NCBI GenBank assembly: GCA_017461345.1
Contig: JAFTYP010000013.1
Coordinates: forward strand, 62,001-126,000
Source of the DNA: Bacteroidaceae bacterium
GTDB taxonomy: Bacteria > Bacteroidota > Bacteroidia > Bacteroidales > Bacteroidaceae
DNA length: 64,000 bases
Direction of reading: 5' to 3'
The first letter of the stretch is position 1; each line of letters begins with the position of its first letter. Below are positions 19,801-30,135 of the stretch, piece by piece. The translations under genes were made by a program, and so were the position numbers. The notes beneath the pieces are model-generated. The model was given only the letters and a program-made list of their open reading frames with translations. It was not told the origin of the DNA and searched no databases.

Positions 19801-20921
19801 GGTAATTTCTGTTGTGCAAGTTTAATTACTTCTTGTGCGATAATGCGTGCAGAGTCTCGCAATGCCAAAGCCGCAGCATTCTGGCCAAGTTGTTGAAGTC
19901 TTTCTGTATCTGCAACCGTATCCAGTGCAAGCGGTATTATTGTTTCTGCAGCATCTTCATCGCGAACCAGTATTGCTGCATCCTTGTTGACAAGAGCCAT
20001 TGCATTATGCGTCTGATGATCTTCTGCCACATTAGGACTTGGGACAAGGATACTTGGCTTCCCCAGCAAACATAATTCGCTAATGCTTCCTGCTCCTGCA
20101 CGGCTGATGACAAGGTCTGCCAGGCAATAGGCTTGATCCATTCTGCTAATGAAATCGGTTACAACAAGATTACCCGGTTTACCCTTTACATCGAGCAGTT
20201 GTTCTATTTCTTTTTTATAATAACTGCCCGTCTGCCATATAAATTGAGCCGGCGAGGCTGCTATGCGGGAGAGATTTCGCATGACACTCTCGTTTAGTGT
20301 GCGTGCCCCCAAACTGCCACCTAAAAGCAGAATGGTAGGTTTCGTCGGGTGTAAGCCAAAGGCTGTGGCACACTCCTGACGTGTCAGCGATTCATTGAGC
20401 AGGTTTTGTCGCACAGGGTTTCCTGTGAGCAAAATGCGGTCTTTAGGAAAGAAACGTTCCATTCCCTCGTATGCAACGCATATCTTGCTGGCCTTTTTTG
20501 CCAGAGTCTTATTTGTAAGGCCTGCATAACTGTTTTGCTCTTGTATGAGGCATGGGATTCCCAATTCATAGGCTGCATTGAGAGTGGCAGAACTGGCATA
20601 GCCACCAACTCCCACTGCTACATGAGGCTGGAAATCTCGCAATGTCTGTTTCACCATGCGTTTACTGCGCAAGAAATCCATCAGAACGCTGATGTTACCT
20701 AACTTCCACAGAGGGCGAAGCAAGCCACGCACGGGCAATCCTATTATTTGGTATCCTGCAGCCGGCACACGTTGCATTTCCATTCTGCCTTCGGCTCCCA
20801 CAAAGAGTATTTCTGTTTCGGGATTTATTTCACGCAAGGCATTGGCTATGCTTATTGCCGGGAAGATGTGTCCTCCCGTACCACCGCCGCTTATTATGAT
20901 TCTTAGTTTTTCCATATACAT
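19797..20921 (-). CDS. murG: Undecaprenyl-PP-MurNAc-pentapeptide GlcNAc transferase
   Basis: 374 aa GT28 glycosyltransferase that makes lipid II on the inner face of the membrane. It has IIISGGGTGGHIFPAISIA (G-loop 1), GVGGYASSATLNAA, and the donor-site SRAGAGSISELCLLGKPSILVP. ATG at 20921 or at 20915 (MEKLRI) are both possible. It lies 9 bp after ftsW and overlaps murC by 4 bp. Confidence 0.96.
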   Translation of the reverse strand: MYMEKLRIIISGGGTGGHIFPAISIANALREINPETEILFVGAEGRMEMQRVPAAGYQIIGLPVRGLLRPLWKLGNISVLMDFLRSKRMVKQTLRDFQPHVAVGVGGYASSATLNAAYELGIPCLIQEQNSYAGLTNKTLAKKASKICVAYEGMERFFPKDRILLTGNPVRQNLLNESLTRQECATAFGLHPTKPTILLLGGSLGARTLNESVMRNLSRIAASPAQFIWQTGSYYKKEIEQLLDVKGKPGNLVVTDFISRMDQAYCLADLVISRAGAGSISELCLLGKPSILVPSPNVAEDHQTHNAMALVNKDAAILVRDEDAAETIIPLALDTVADTERLQQLGQNAAALALRDSARIIAQEVIKLAQQKLP

Positions 20922-20930
20922 TATATTATA

Positions 20931-22151
20931 TTACGCCTCTGCTGTCGCCTGCGTGTTTTCTTCGTATTCCGGTTTACGTTTTGCTGTATGGCTCACGCTC
21001 AGTATCATTCCTATGTAGGTGCAGGTGATGAACAGACTTGTTCCTCCTCGGCTTACGAGTGGCAAAGGCTGTCCTGTGACAGGGAATGCGCCCACAGCAA
21101 CTGCCATATTCATCATTGCCTGCACTACAATCATCAGCGCAAGTCCCATTACTAAATATGATGGGAACAGTGCCTTGCACCTGCGTGCTATTTGCATGGA
21201 CCGATACATGAGTATCAGATATAGCGATAGGACTAAAAATGCTCCTGGGAAGCCCAACTCTTCGATGATGATTGCGTATATGAAGTCGGAAAAAGCCTGG
21301 GGAATGAAATCGCGCTGTCTGCTGTTTCCCGGGCCACGGCCAATGACATTACTTGTGGCAATGGCTACTTTGGCATAGGCCTTTTGAGGATTTTCGTGCG
21401 GTTTGAACTTGCTGGGATCTTCCGGACGCTCTTGTTTGTCGGTAATACGGTGAATCCATGTTGGCAGACGGTGCAAGGGTCCATCGGACATTTGCCATTC
21501 GGTGAGTGTTTCCTCCGGTATGGAGTGTGCGATGCCAAAGATGCCGCCTAAGCCCAAAAAGCCTATGCAGAGAGCAATGATAATTATCTTCTTGCGTATT
21601 TGTGCATAGAAACAGATGCCGAACATCACGAGGGCAATGATGAAAGCGGTGGATGCGTTCTCTGTAAAGATGAGAAGGATTGTGATGAATGCTGTGAGAG
21701 CAACTATCTTGAAGCCTGTGGGGCTGGCTCCCTTTTCATCGCGCAGAGAAGAAAGGATGAAGCAACTGAAGCCCACCAGACTCAGTTTGGCTATCTCGCT
21801 GGGTTGAAAACGGATGAAGCCTATCTCTATCCAACGGCCGGCATCGTTTGTCTTTTGTCCGATGACAAGCACAGCAATGAGCAGGAAGAGCGACAGGAAC
21901 ATGCCGGCGGTGCATGCTATCTTGAAGTAGTTGCAAGGAATAAAGTGTACAAGCCAAGCGATAAAGATGCCCATCAGCATAAAGGAGCCGTGTTGCATAA
22001 TGGGGTCCCAATACGCTCCGGAGACAAACGTCATGCGCGAACTTGCACTGTAAACTTCTATCAGCGATATGGCGCAAAGCAACAGGAACACTGTCCAGAC
22101 GCCTAAGTCGCCGTTTATCAGGCTTCCTTTCTTTATCTTATTTAATATCAT
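20931..22151 (-). CDS. ftsW: Peptidoglycan glycosyltransferase FtsW
   Basis: 406 aa SEDS-family integral membrane protein that polymerises lipid II at the septum together with FtsI. About ten hydrophobic segments are visible, starting VWTVFLLLCAISLIEVYSAS. Family motifs include GRWIEIGFIRFQPSEIAKLS and, near the end, FPVTGQPLPLVSRGGTSL. The position between murD and murG supports FtsW over RodA. Confidence 0.95.
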   Translation of the reverse strand: MILNKIKKGSLINGDLGVWTVFLLLCAISLIEVYSASSRMTFVSGAYWDPIMQHGSFMLMGIFIAWLVHFIPCNYFKIACTAGMFLSLFLLIAVLVIGQKTNDAGRWIEIGFIRFQPSEIAKLSLVGFSCFILSSLRDEKGASPTGFKIVALTAFITILLIFTENASTAFIIALVMFGICFYAQIRKKIIIIALCIGFLGLGGIFGIAHSIPEETLTEWQMSDGPLHRLPTWIHRITDKQERPEDPSKFKPHENPQKAYAKVAIATSNVIGRGPGNSRQRDFIPQAFSDFIYAIIIEELGFPGAFLVLSLYLILMYRSMQIARRCKALFPSYLVMGLALMIVVQAMMNMAVAVGAFPVTGQPLPLVSRGGTSLFITCTYIGMILSVSHTAKRKPEYEENTQATAEA

Positions 22152-22173
22152 GGTTTCTTGTTTTGCTTTTTTC

Positions 22174-23508
22174 TTATAGGTTTTTCACTTGCTCGCAGAA
22201 CTGTTCGCCGCGATCTTCCATGTTCTTGAAGAGGTCGAAACTAGCGCAGCAGGGGCTGAGCAGTACGGTGTAGCCGGGCTTTGCCATGCGGTAGCAGGCT
22301 GCCACGCAGTCCTTCATGTTGTTGGTATCGGCAACGGGGATGCCCATTCCGTCGAAGAAGTTGTGGAGTTTGGTGTTGTCGGCTCCGAGATAGACCAGGC
22401 CGGCACATTTCTTTTGCACGAGGTCTTTGATGGCATTGTAGTCGTTGCCTTTGTCCAGACCGCCTATAATGAGGATGGTGGGGGTGGTCATGCTTTCGAG
22501 GGCATACCAGCAGGCATCTACAGTGGTTGCTTTGGAGTCGTTGATATACTGTACGCCGCCCACGCGTGCCACTTTCTGCAGGCGGTGTTCCACACCTTCG
22601 AAGTCGCTCAGGCTCTGGCGGAGCGACGCATCGTCGATGCCGCTGATGCGGGCTGCTATGCCGGCTGCCAGGCTGTTATACATGTTGTGTTTGCCGTGCA
22701 GACTGAGGCTTTCCTGCTCCATATTGAATGGTGTTGGGTTCTCGATGACGTACTTTCCGTCTGCGATGTAGCCTATCATGCCATTCTTTTTGATGATGCT
22801 GAAGGGGCACATTTTTGCCTTGATGCCATACTTCTTGAGTTCTGAGGAGATGACGGGGTCGTCGTTCCAGTAGATGAAGGCGTCTTCTTCTGTCTGGTTC
22901 TGCAGGATGCGCATCTTGGAGTCCGTGTAGTTCTGCATGGAGCCTTCGTAGCGGTCCAGATGGTCGGGTGTGATGTTCAGGAGGACAGCAATGTTGGCTC
23001 GGAAGTCGTACATGTTGTCGAGTTGGAAACTGCTGAGTTCTATGATGTAGTATTCATAGGTCTTTCCTTCTGCTATCTGGAGTGCGAGGCTTCGGCCGAT
23101 GTTGCCTGCCAGTCCGACATTATAGCCTGCTTTCTTGAAGATGTGGTAGATAAGACTTGTTGTGGTGGTCTTTCCGTTGGAGCCTGTGATGCAGATCATT
23201 TTGGCATTGGTGTATCGTCCGGCGAATTCTATTTCGCTGATGATGGGTATGCCTGCTTTTTTCACCTTGCACACCATGGGTGCGTTTTCGGGTATGCCGG
23301 GGCTCTTTACGATTTCGTCGGCATTCAGTATGAGTTGTTCCGTGTGTGTGCCTTCTTCCCAGGGCACGTCGTACTGGTGGAGAATCTGCTTGTAGTTCTC
23401 CTTTATCTTGCCCATGTCGCTGACGAAGACGTCGAAGCCTTTCACTTTCGCCAGTGCTGCGGCTCCGACACCGCTTTCGGCTGCGCCAAGTATTACGATT
23501 CTTTTCAT
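22174..23508 (-). CDS. murD: UDP-N-acetylmuramoyl-L-alanine--D-glutamate ligase
   Basis: 444 aa cytoplasmic ligase adding D-Glu. It shows IVILGAAESGVGAAALAKVK at the N-terminus, the ATP loop ITGSNGKTTTTSLIYH, NITPDHLDRYEGSM, the YINDSKATTVDACWYALES motif and a C-terminal LLSPCCASFDLFKNMEDRG, which is diagnostic of MurD. It lies 3 bp after mraY and 22 bp before ftsW. Confidence 0.97.
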   Translation of the reverse strand: MKRIVILGAAESGVGAAALAKVKGFDVFVSDMGKIKENYKQILHQYDVPWEEGTHTEQLILNADEIVKSPGIPENAPMVCKVKKAGIPIISEIEFAGRYTNAKMICITGSNGKTTTTSLIYHIFKKAGYNVGLAGNIGRSLALQIAEGKTYEYYIIELSSFQLDNMYDFRANIAVLLNITPDHLDRYEGSMQNYTDSKMRILQNQTEEDAFIYWNDDPVISSELKKYGIKAKMCPFSIIKKNGMIGYIADGKYVIENPTPFNMEQESLSLHGKHNMYNSLAAGIAARISGIDDASLRQSLSDFEGVEHRLQKVARVGGVQYINDSKATTVDACWYALESMTTPTILIIGGLDKGNDYNAIKDLVQKKCAGLVYLGADNTKLHNFFDGMGIPVADTNNMKDCVAACYRMAKPGYTVLLSPCCASFDLFKNMEDRGEQFCEQVKNL

Positions 23509-23511
23509 CTG

Positions 23512-24777
23512 TTATCTTATCTTCAGTGTTACGATGGCGAGTGACGCCATGATGATTGTTACTATCCAGAAGCGGGCGGTTATCTTTGATTCCAGCCAAC
23601 ATCCGGCGGGCCATTTGATGAGCACCTTGAAGTCGGCCGGCAGTTGTCCCGGTTTTACGCGGAAGGTGTCGTGCAGGGGGGCACGTTTTATGACGCGCCA
23701 TTTCTGCCCACGGCGGTTGCCCATTTTGGCATAATTGGTCTGCAGGATAACGCTCAGGCTCTCCATGAGGAAGACGAAGCACAGCAGTGGCAGGAGGAGT
23801 TCCTTGTGCATGATGATGGCTGTGACGCCGATGATGCCGCCGATGGCCAGGCTGCCTGTGTCGCCCATGAACACTTGTGCAGGATAGGCGTTGTACCAGA
23901 GGAAGCCGATGAGTGCGCCAACGAAGGCACAGATGAAGATGACGAGTTCCTCCGAGCCGGGGATGTACATGATGTTGAGATAGGCGGCCATGTGGATATG
24001 ACTGCTGACGTATGCCAAAATGCCCAGGGCTATGCACATGATGGCCGCATTGCCGGCGCACATTCCGTCCATTCCATCGTTCAAATTGGACCCGTTGCTG
24101 ACTGCCATCACAATGAATGTGGTGACGAAGACGAAGAACACCCAGCCGGCTGCGGTCTTGTATTTACCCAGGAAGGAGAAGATGTCGGCATAGTTGAGGT
24201 TGTTGTTCTTGACGAAGGGGATGGTGGTGATGGTGCTCTTCACCTCTTCGCTGCGGTGCGTCACTACCTGTTCTGTGCCTTGCCTCTCGCCCTGAATGTT
24301 CTCGCAGATAACGGCGTCGGGGCTCAGCCACAGTGTGAGCCCTATCACAAGGCCGAGCACTGCCTGCCCCAGCAACTTGTAGATGGGACGAAGACCGTCC
24401 TTCGTGACCTTCATCTTGATGTAGTCGTCGGCAAAACCGAGCGCTCCCAGCCACACCGTGGTGAAGAGCATCATGAGCATATAGATGTTGCGCAAACGGC
24501 CCAGCAGCAGGCAGGGCAGCAGGGTGGCTACGATGATGATGATGCCGCCCATGGTGGGCACACCCTTCTTCTCCACGCCGTAGGGGTCGATGCTGGCATC
24601 GCGTTGAGCCTCGCTGCCATTGTGGTTCTTCATCCATTTAATGAAGTACTGGCCGAACCACATGGAGATGAGCAGACTCAGCACCAGCGTGAGCACGGCA
24701 CGAAACGAGACATAGTGCCACAGATTGGCTCCCGAAACGCCATATTCGCCTAAATATCTGAACAGATAGTATAGCAT
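23512..24777 (-). CDS. mraY: Phospho-N-acetylmuramoyl-pentapeptide transferase
   Basis: 421 aa polytopic membrane enzyme transferring phospho-MurNAc-pentapeptide to undecaprenyl phosphate (lipid I). Visible motifs are KKGVPTMGGIIIIVA, LGFADDYIKMKVTKDGL with the catalytic Asp pair, SNGSNLNDGMDGMCAG and FMGDTGSLAIGG. An insertion of about 40 residues between helices (around residues 145-185) makes it longer than the E. coli enzyme, a usual Bacteroidetes feature. A 240-bp gap with a repeat array separates it from murE upstream. Confidence 0.96.
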   Translation of the reverse strand: MLYYLFRYLGEYGVSGANLWHYVSFRAVLTLVLSLLISMWFGQYFIKWMKNHNGSEAQRDASIDPYGVEKKGVPTMGGIIIIVATLLPCLLLGRLRNIYMLMMLFTTVWLGALGFADDYIKMKVTKDGLRPIYKLLGQAVLGLVIGLTLWLSPDAVICENIQGERQGTEQVVTHRSEEVKSTITTIPFVKNNNLNYADIFSFLGKYKTAAGWVFFVFVTTFIVMAVSNGSNLNDGMDGMCAGNAAIMCIALGILAYVSSHIHMAAYLNIMYIPGSEELVIFICAFVGALIGFLWYNAYPAQVFMGDTGSLAIGGIIGVTAIIMHKELLLPLLCFVFLMESLSVILQTNYAKMGNRRGQKWRVIKRAPLHDTFRVKPGQLPADFKVLIKWPAGCWLESKITARFWIVTIIMASLAIVTLKIR

Positions 24778-24856
24778 TGAATGTATGTTTTGTTATATCT
24801 TTTTTTCTCTTCCTCTTTTGTCTTGTCTGCACCTCCGCGCTGTTCCTCCGTCAGAA

Positions 24857-24945
24857 CCCTTAACCATTATTGGCAGAAAGGTTAACCATTACAGCCGGAA
24901 AGGTTAACCATTATGGGCAAAACCCTTAACCTTTCTGGGCAGTAT
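24857..24945. repeat. Four-unit 22-bp GTTAAC repeat array between murE and mraY
   Basis: TTAACC occurs at 24860, 24882, 24904 and 24926, an exact 22-bp period. Each unit reads roughly GTTAACCATTATNGGCA plus four bases. The rest of the 240-bp spacer holds no gene. As it interrupts the dcw cluster it may affect transcription into mraY. Confidence 0.85.
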
Positions 24946-25017
24946 GCCTTTTTGCCCGATGAAATGGGGCTTTTTTGCTTCGCTGTCCCGGCAGGGGAGA
25001 CGCCTCTCCTCTGCCAT

Positions 25018-26490
25018 TCAGGCAAGAGACAGACCGAAGGCTTCGCGTATGACCTCGTGATCGTCGAAGTGGTGCTTCACGCCCTGGATGATCTGATAAT
25101 CCTCGTGGCCCTTTCCGGCAACCAGGATGACATCGCCCGGCTGCGCCATCGTGCAAGCAGTGCGTATAGCCTCGCGGCGGTCCACAATGCAGATGACACT
25201 GCGTCGCTGGCCTGCATCAAGACCGGCCAACATATCGTTTATAATCTCCTGCGGGTCCTCGTTTCGGGGATTGTCGCTTGTGAGAATCACACGGTCGCTG
25301 TTCCTCGCAGCCTCCTGCGCCATGAGCGGACGCTTGCCCTTGTCGCGGTTGCCACCGGCACCGCACACCGTCCAGCACTGGCCACGCCCTTGAAGAACCT
25401 CGTTGATGGTGTCGAGAACATTGACCAAGGCATCGGGCGTATGAGCATAATCCACAATAGCCGTCACGCCCTCCCTCGAGCGAATGGCCTCGAAACGACC
25501 GTTCACCGGCTTCTGCGCACTGAGCAACACCAATGCCTGCTGCGGCTCAACACCCAACATCACCGTCGCACCATAGACAGCAAGCAGGTTGCTGGCGTTG
25601 AAACGCCCCACAAACTGCACACTCACCTCCTGTGCGTCCACCTCCAGGTCCATACCCTCGAAGCTCTCATCCATGATGCGAGCCTTGAAATCTGCCGCCG
25701 AACGGAGCGAATAGGTCTTCACCTTCGCCTTGCAATTCTGCACCATCACCATGCCATTGCGGTCGTCGGCATTCACCACAGCAAAAGCATCCTCCGGCAA
25801 AGCATCGAAGAAAGCCTTCTTGGCATCGCGATAATTCTCGAACGTGCCATGATAGTCCAAATGGTCGCGCGTAAGGTTCGTGAAAATACCTCCGCTGAAA
25901 CAGAGGCCGCCAATACGCTTCTGGCTGACACTATGACTGCTGACCTCCATAAAAGCATAGGCACAACCTTCGTCGGCCATCTGCCCCAAAAGGCGGTTCA
26001 GCGTTATGGGGTCGGGCGTAGTGCACTCCGTAGGAATCGCCTCGCCGTCAATATAATTGCAAACAGTGCTGCACAATCCGCACTTATAGCCAAACTGACG
26101 GAACATATTATAAAGCACCGTGGCAATCGTCGTCTTGCCATTCGTGCCGGTCACACCAATAAGATGCATCCGGCGGCTCGGGTCGCCAAAGAAATGCGTA
26201 GCCAACGTTCCCACCACATCATCAGTGCTGGGATAGACAAGATACGTAACATCGTCTGCCAACAACTCGGGACGCCTCTCGCATACCACAACACCGGCAC
26301 CAAGTTCGATGGCCTTGCCTATGAAAGAGTGACCGTCCACCTGCGTACCACGCATAGCCACAAAGACAGCACCCTCCTTGACAAGACGGCTGTCTATCTC
26401 GATACCGGTCACATCACGGTCAATGTTGCCCACCACCTGCTGCGGCTTGCAATCCTCTATCAACTGCTGTAGTTTCATATCCCTTCGCAT
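25018..26490 (-). CDS. murE: UDP-MurNAc-L-alanyl-D-glutamate--2,6-diaminopimelate ligase
   Basis: 490 aa Mur ligase adding the third stem residue. It has [19 protein letters not shown] (ATP loop), [14 protein letters not shown] with the conserved catalytic region, and SDNPRNEDP near residue 407. DNPR is the signature for meso-diaminopimelate rather than L-lysine, so the peptidoglycan is predicted to be the DAP type, normal for Bacteroidales. It lies 49 bp after ftsI. Confidence 0.96.
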   Translation of the reverse strand: MRRDMKLQQLIEDCKPQQVVGNIDRDVTGIEIDSRLVKEGAVFVAMRGTQVDGHSFIGKAIELGAGVVVCERRPELLADDVTYLVYPSTDDVVGTLATHFFGDPSRRMHLIGVTGTNGKTTIATVLYNMFRQFGYKCGLCSTVCNYIDGEAIPTECTTPDPITLNRLLGQMADEGCAYAFMEVSSHSVSQKRIGGLCFSGGIFTNLTRDHLDYHGTFENYRDAKKAFFDALPEDAFAVVNADDRNGMVMVQNCKAKVKTYSLRSAADFKARIMDESFEGMDLEVDAQEVSVQFVGRFNASNLLAVYGATVMLGVEPQQALVLLSAQKPVNGRFEAIRSREGVTAIVDYAHTPDALVNVLDTINEVLQGRGQCWTVCGAGGNRDKGKRPLMAQEAARNSDRVILTSDNPRNEDPQEIINDMLAGLDAGQRRSVICIVDRREAIRTACTMAQPGDVILVAGKGHEDYQIIQGVKHHFDDHEVIREAFGLSLA

Positions 26491-26539
26491 TTAAACTTCA
26501 AAAAGAACTTCTCGTCGAACTCCCAGTGCTTCCTCAATT

Positions 26540-28657
26540 CTATAATTTCTCTGCCGATGCCGTCAGAGTGATTTTCCTACCCCTGACCGCAACCGTGCCG
26601 GCAGGCAAATCCTGCTTCACTATCTGTCCGCAACCATTCACGCGAACACGCAGACCACGCTGTTGCAAAACATACACAGCATCCTTCACACCCATACCCG
26701 TAACATCGGGCACCTTGTCCAAAGACACCGTATCCGTCTCCACAATGTCAAGCCGCTTGTCCGACAGGCCCATGCCATCGACAATCGCTTCAGCACGCTC
26801 ACGGCTGCCCCTCGTCACCGCAGGAACAAAGACCGAACTCGTGTCGGCAGCAGCAACAGCACTGCGCATCGAGTCGCGCGACATAATATACTGAGATATC
26901 TCGCTGAAAACAGGACCACACTGGCCACCACCCGAAGCAGGCAGACCTTGCTTCTTAATGCAGACAATACAACTGTATTTGGGTTCGTCACTTGGGAAAT
27001 AACCACAGAAACTCACCATATACTTGCGGCTCGCATAAGAACCATTCTCGCTGAACTGAGCCGTTCCCGTCTTACCGCTCACCTTGAAAAGCTTGCCGCC
27101 ATTGCCGGCCTTCTTACCCAAACCGCCACTCACCACATGCTCCAAGCAGTACTGAATGTCACGCAAAGTAGAAGGCTTGCAAATACGTTCCTTTATTACC
27201 TCGGTCGGGAACTCACGTAAAACCATACCATCCTTCAGTTCCGCCTTCACAAAACGCGGACGAACCATCTTGCCGCCATTGGCAATAGCATTGTAGAAAG
27301 TAAGAGTACTGATAGGAGGAAGCATCGTAACATAGCCAATACTCATCCATGGAAGGTCCGGCTTACTCCAATAACGCTCCTTGTTCTTCGGGTGTGGCAC
27401 ATAAGGCTCACCGCGTCCGACAAAAGGAAGATTGAGAGGAATGCCAACACCTATACGATGAAGCCCATCAACATAAGCCGAAGGATTGCCACCGTATGCC
27501 TCATCAATGATCTTGCTGACACCAATGTTGCTGCTCTGCCCAAGAATGTCCTCCACCTTGAGTTCCTTGTAACCACCTTTGTGCCAGTTGTGGTCCTTCA
27601 TGTTCCTTCCATGCATCTTGACAATGCCTGGAGCACAATCCACAACCTTGTTCACATCAATCTTACCATCCTCGAGAGCAATCATGATACTGGCAGTCTT
27701 AAAAGTAGAACCGGGTTCCCAAAGATCGCTCACGGCATTGTTCTTCATTTCATAATATTCACCATCTGCGCCACGAGTAAGGTTGACGATGGCCTTCACA
27801 TCGCCCGTCTTAACCTCCATCACCACTACAACACCTATCTCGCCGTTGACGTCCTTTTCCTTCATCTTGCTGCGAAGAGTCCGGTCTGCAAAGTCCTGTA
27901 TGTTAATGTCTATAGTGGTAAGCAAGTCATGACCATTCTCTACCGGGACATCGATGATTGGAACTCTTCTGTTACGCACAATGGTATAATGCTTCTTGCC
28001 TGGCTTGCCACGAAGAATGCTGTCGAAACTTAATTCCAAACCACATTTTGGCAAACTTGTTGTGTCGTTATAAAGTTCGCCTATGGTGCGGCTGGCCAAT
28101 CCTCCATACGGTTTCAGGCGGAGCAACATTTCGTCTGCATGAAAACCGCTGCGATACATGCTTTCTCTAAGGAAGGGTAATTCCTTGCAGGCACGGTATT
28201 GTACATAACTGGCAAGTTTTGGATAGATGCGCCAAGAATACTTTCCTCGCTGTTTCCCTTTTAGTAGTCGTTTGCGGAACCAGTCTGCATCGTAGTCGGG
28301 GAAGATGCGTGCCAGGCCTTTTGCCATGCTGTCGAGGTTTGCACGGAATGCTGTTTCGCGGAATGCTATGGTTTTGGCTTTGCTGAGAGAGTCTGGGTCT
28401 GAGACGGCAAAGTCCATATAAAGTGCATACTTTGGTACTGTGCCGGAGAGGACTTGGCGGTCGCAGGAGAGGATGTTGCCTCGGCTGGCCGGTATTGTTG
28501 CAGTTTTACTGTTGCGTCCGACTTCTTTCCAGTAGTCGCTTTCGGGCGGCAGCATCGTGTAGAGTGCTTTGCCGAGGATATAGATTCCTATCAGGCACAT
28601 CAGCACGAAGATGACGATGTAGCGTTTGGGGGCTTTATCTTTATTGACTTGCTTCAT
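26540..28657 (-). CDS. ftsI: Septal penicillin-binding protein 3 with C-terminal PASTA domain
   Basis: 705 aa class B PBP (peptidoglycan transpeptidase) acting at the septum with FtsW. A membrane helix lies at about residues 12-30 (YIVIFVLMCLIGIYILG). The transpeptidase domain shows the nucleophile motif STFK near 315, SSN near 376 and KTG in SGKTGTAQ near 526. Residues about 645-705 (VPDVTGMGVKDAVYVLQQRG and on) form a PASTA domain, absent from E. coli FtsI but frequent in Bacteroidetes. Spacing of 6 bp from ftsL indicates co-transcription. Confidence 0.95.
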   Translation of the reverse strand: MKQVNKDKAPKRYIVIFVLMCLIGIYILGKALYTMLPPESDYWKEVGRNSKTATIPASRGNILSCDRQVLSGTVPKYALYMDFAVSDPDSLSKAKTIAFRETAFRANLDSMAKGLARIFPDYDADWFRKRLLKGKQRGKYSWRIYPKLASYVQYRACKELPFLRESMYRSGFHADEMLLRLKPYGGLASRTIGELYNDTTSLPKCGLELSFDSILRGKPGKKHYTIVRNRRVPIIDVPVENGHDLLTTIDINIQDFADRTLRSKMKEKDVNGEIGVVVVMEVKTGDVKAIVNLTRGADGEYYEMKNNAVSDLWEPGSTFKTASIMIALEDGKIDVNKVVDCAPGIVKMHGRNMKDHNWHKGGYKELKVEDILGQSSNIGVSKIIDEAYGGNPSAYVDGLHRIGVGIPLNLPFVGRGEPYVPHPKNKERYWSKPDLPWMSIGYVTMLPPISTLTFYNAIANGGKMVRPRFVKAELKDGMVLREFPTEVIKERICKPSTLRDIQYCLEHVVSGGLGKKAGNGGKLFKVSGKTGTAQFSENGSYASRKYMVSFCGYFPSDEPKYSCIVCIKKQGLPASGGGQCGPVFSEISQYIMSRDSMRSAVAAADTSSVFVPAVTRGSRERAEAIVDGMGLSDKRLDIVETDTVSLDKVPDVTGMGVKDAVYVLQQRGLRVRVNGCGQIVKQDLPAGTVAVRGRKITLTASAEKL

Positions 28658-28663
28658 CGTGTT

Positions 28664-29104
28664 TTAGTCCTTGATGTTAATGGTGTATGGTGCGATTTTG
28701 CTTGGTGCGAGTGTGCTGTCGCCTTGTTCGCGGAGTTTTTGTTCGAGTTGGCTTTGGCGGCAGAGGCGTGTGAGTTCGCTGACACGGGTGATGCTGCGGT
28801 AGCGCCAGTCTTTCAGTTCTGCTTCGAGTTCTGTTTCTTTCATCATTTCGACCTGTGCCTGATAGCCGTTGGTTACGTAGAGGATGATGCCGGCAAGGCA
28901 GAGCAGCAGCAGTTTCCACTGGCTGAGAAACCATCGTGGGATTGCATCCAGCATTTGGCGAAGACTGGCAACTGTCAGTTCGTCGACTTCGTCGTCGTCG
29001 CAGACCAAGGAGTGCATCAGTTTTTCTTTGTTGCTGATGGTTTCTTGGGCTTCTTGTGCTTCGATTTGTTGCTCTTCTTGTTTGTCGTATTCTATCTCTG
29101 CCAT
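28664..29104 (-). CDS. ftsL: FtsL-like cell division protein
   Basis: 146 aa from ATG at 29102-29104; the open frame goes further up to 29239 but that part overlaps rsmH in another frame. It has an acidic N-terminus (EYDKQEEQQIEAQEAQE), one membrane helix near residues 67-85 (LLLLCLAGIILYVTNGY) and a short charged periplasmic helix with VSELTRLCRQSQLEQKLRE, the topology of FtsL. Bacteroidetes FtsL is barely similar to that of E. coli; the call rests on topology and position between rsmH and ftsI. Confidence 0.82.
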   Translation of the reverse strand: MAEIEYDKQEEQQIEAQEAQETISNKEKLMHSLVCDDDEVDELTVASLRQMLDAIPRWFLSQWKLLLLCLAGIILYVTNGYQAQVEMMKETELEAELKDWRYRSITRVSELTRLCRQSQLEQKLREQGDSTLAPSKIAPYTINIKD

Positions 29105-29115
29105 GGTGGGTTTGT

Positions 29116-30045
29116 CTATTGTTCTCTTTTCTTTGCCACACGTAGTTTTGCGGAGCGGCTGCGTGGGTTGCTGTTCTGTTCTTCTGCGCTTGGTGTGATG
29201 ACGCTGCGGTTGACGGCTTCGAGTGGTGCGTTGCTGCATCCGAAGAGGTCGGTTACGACTTTTCCTTCGATGTTGCCTGCTTTGACGATGTTCTTGACCA
29301 TTCGGTCTTCGAGCGAGTGGTATGTGAGGATGCTCAGTCTTCCTCCCGGGCGAAGTACTTCGGTTGTTGCGGCGAGCATTTGCCTGAGGGCGAGCATTTC
29401 GCCGTTGACTTCTATGCGGAGTGCCTGGAAGACGCGGGCCAGATCTTTCTTTTCGCGGTCGTATCCCATGAGTGGTCGTAGCACTTCGACGAGTTCTTTT
29501 GTTGTGGTAACGGGTTGCTGTTGTCGTGCTTTGACGATGGCTGATGCTATGCGTCGGCTGTTCTTCAGTTCTCCGTAGAGGTAGAGGATGTCGGAAAGTG
29601 CTTCTTCACTGTAGTCGGCGATGATGCGTTGTGCTGTGAGTTTGGCTCTCTGGTTCATCCGCATGTCGAGTGGTGCGTCGAATCGGAAACTGAAGCCTCG
29701 TCCTTCTTCGTCGAGGTGGTGGCTGCTTACTCCCAGGTCTGCCAGTATGCCGTCCACTTGTTCGTGCCCATAGTAGAGCATCCAGTTGCGCAGGAATCGG
29801 AAGTTGCTGCGTATGAAGGTGAAGTTTCCTTCGTTTTCCATGCTGCGGGCTCCTTGCTGTGCATCCTGGTCTTGGTCGAAACTGTAGAGGTGTCCTGTGC
29901 CTTGCAGGCGTCGGAGTATTTCGCGACTGTGTCCGCCTCCGCCGAATGTGAGGTCCACGTATATGCCTCCGGGCTTGATGTCCAAGCCGTCGACTGTCTC
30001 TTTCAGGAGCACCGGCACATGGTATTCCTCACATTTCGCGTACAT
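29116..30045 (-). CDS. rsmH: 16S rRNA (cytosine(1402)-N(4))-methyltransferase
   Basis: 309 aa SAM-dependent methyltransferase (MraW). Visible: HVPVLLKETVDGLDIKPGG, the SAM loop YVDLTFGGGGHSREIL, GILADLGVSSHHLDEEGRGFSF and LSILTYHSLEDRMVKN. It methylates the ribosomal P-site. It is 90 bp downstream of mraZ; that spacer contains a CCCCTC/GAGGGG small hairpin. Confidence 0.96.
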   Translation of the reverse strand: MYAKCEEYHVPVLLKETVDGLDIKPGGIYVDLTFGGGGHSREILRRLQGTGHLYSFDQDQDAQQGARSMENEGNFTFIRSNFRFLRNWMLYYGHEQVDGILADLGVSSHHLDEEGRGFSFRFDAPLDMRMNQRAKLTAQRIIADYSEEALSDILYLYGELKNSRRIASAIVKARQQQPVTTTKELVEVLRPLMGYDREKKDLARVFQALRIEVNGEMLALRQMLAATTEVLRPGGRLSILTYHSLEDRMVKNIVKAGNIEGKVVTDLFGCSNAPLEAVNRSVITPSAEEQNSNPRSRSAKLRVAKKREQ

Positions 30046-30135
30046 ATATATATTATATTATTATAAACTTTTACAGACCTTCCCGTATGGTGAAGGCCTT
30101 TGTTGTCTCTGTTTTTCCCCTCTGATGAGGAGGGG

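Noticed and set aside
23644..24753. Plus-strand frame of 369 codons
   Set aside because: Antisense to mraY; His/Glu-rich nonsense composition.
24857..24945. CRISPR-like short repeats
   Set aside because: 22-bp units abut each other with no spacers, so not CRISPR.
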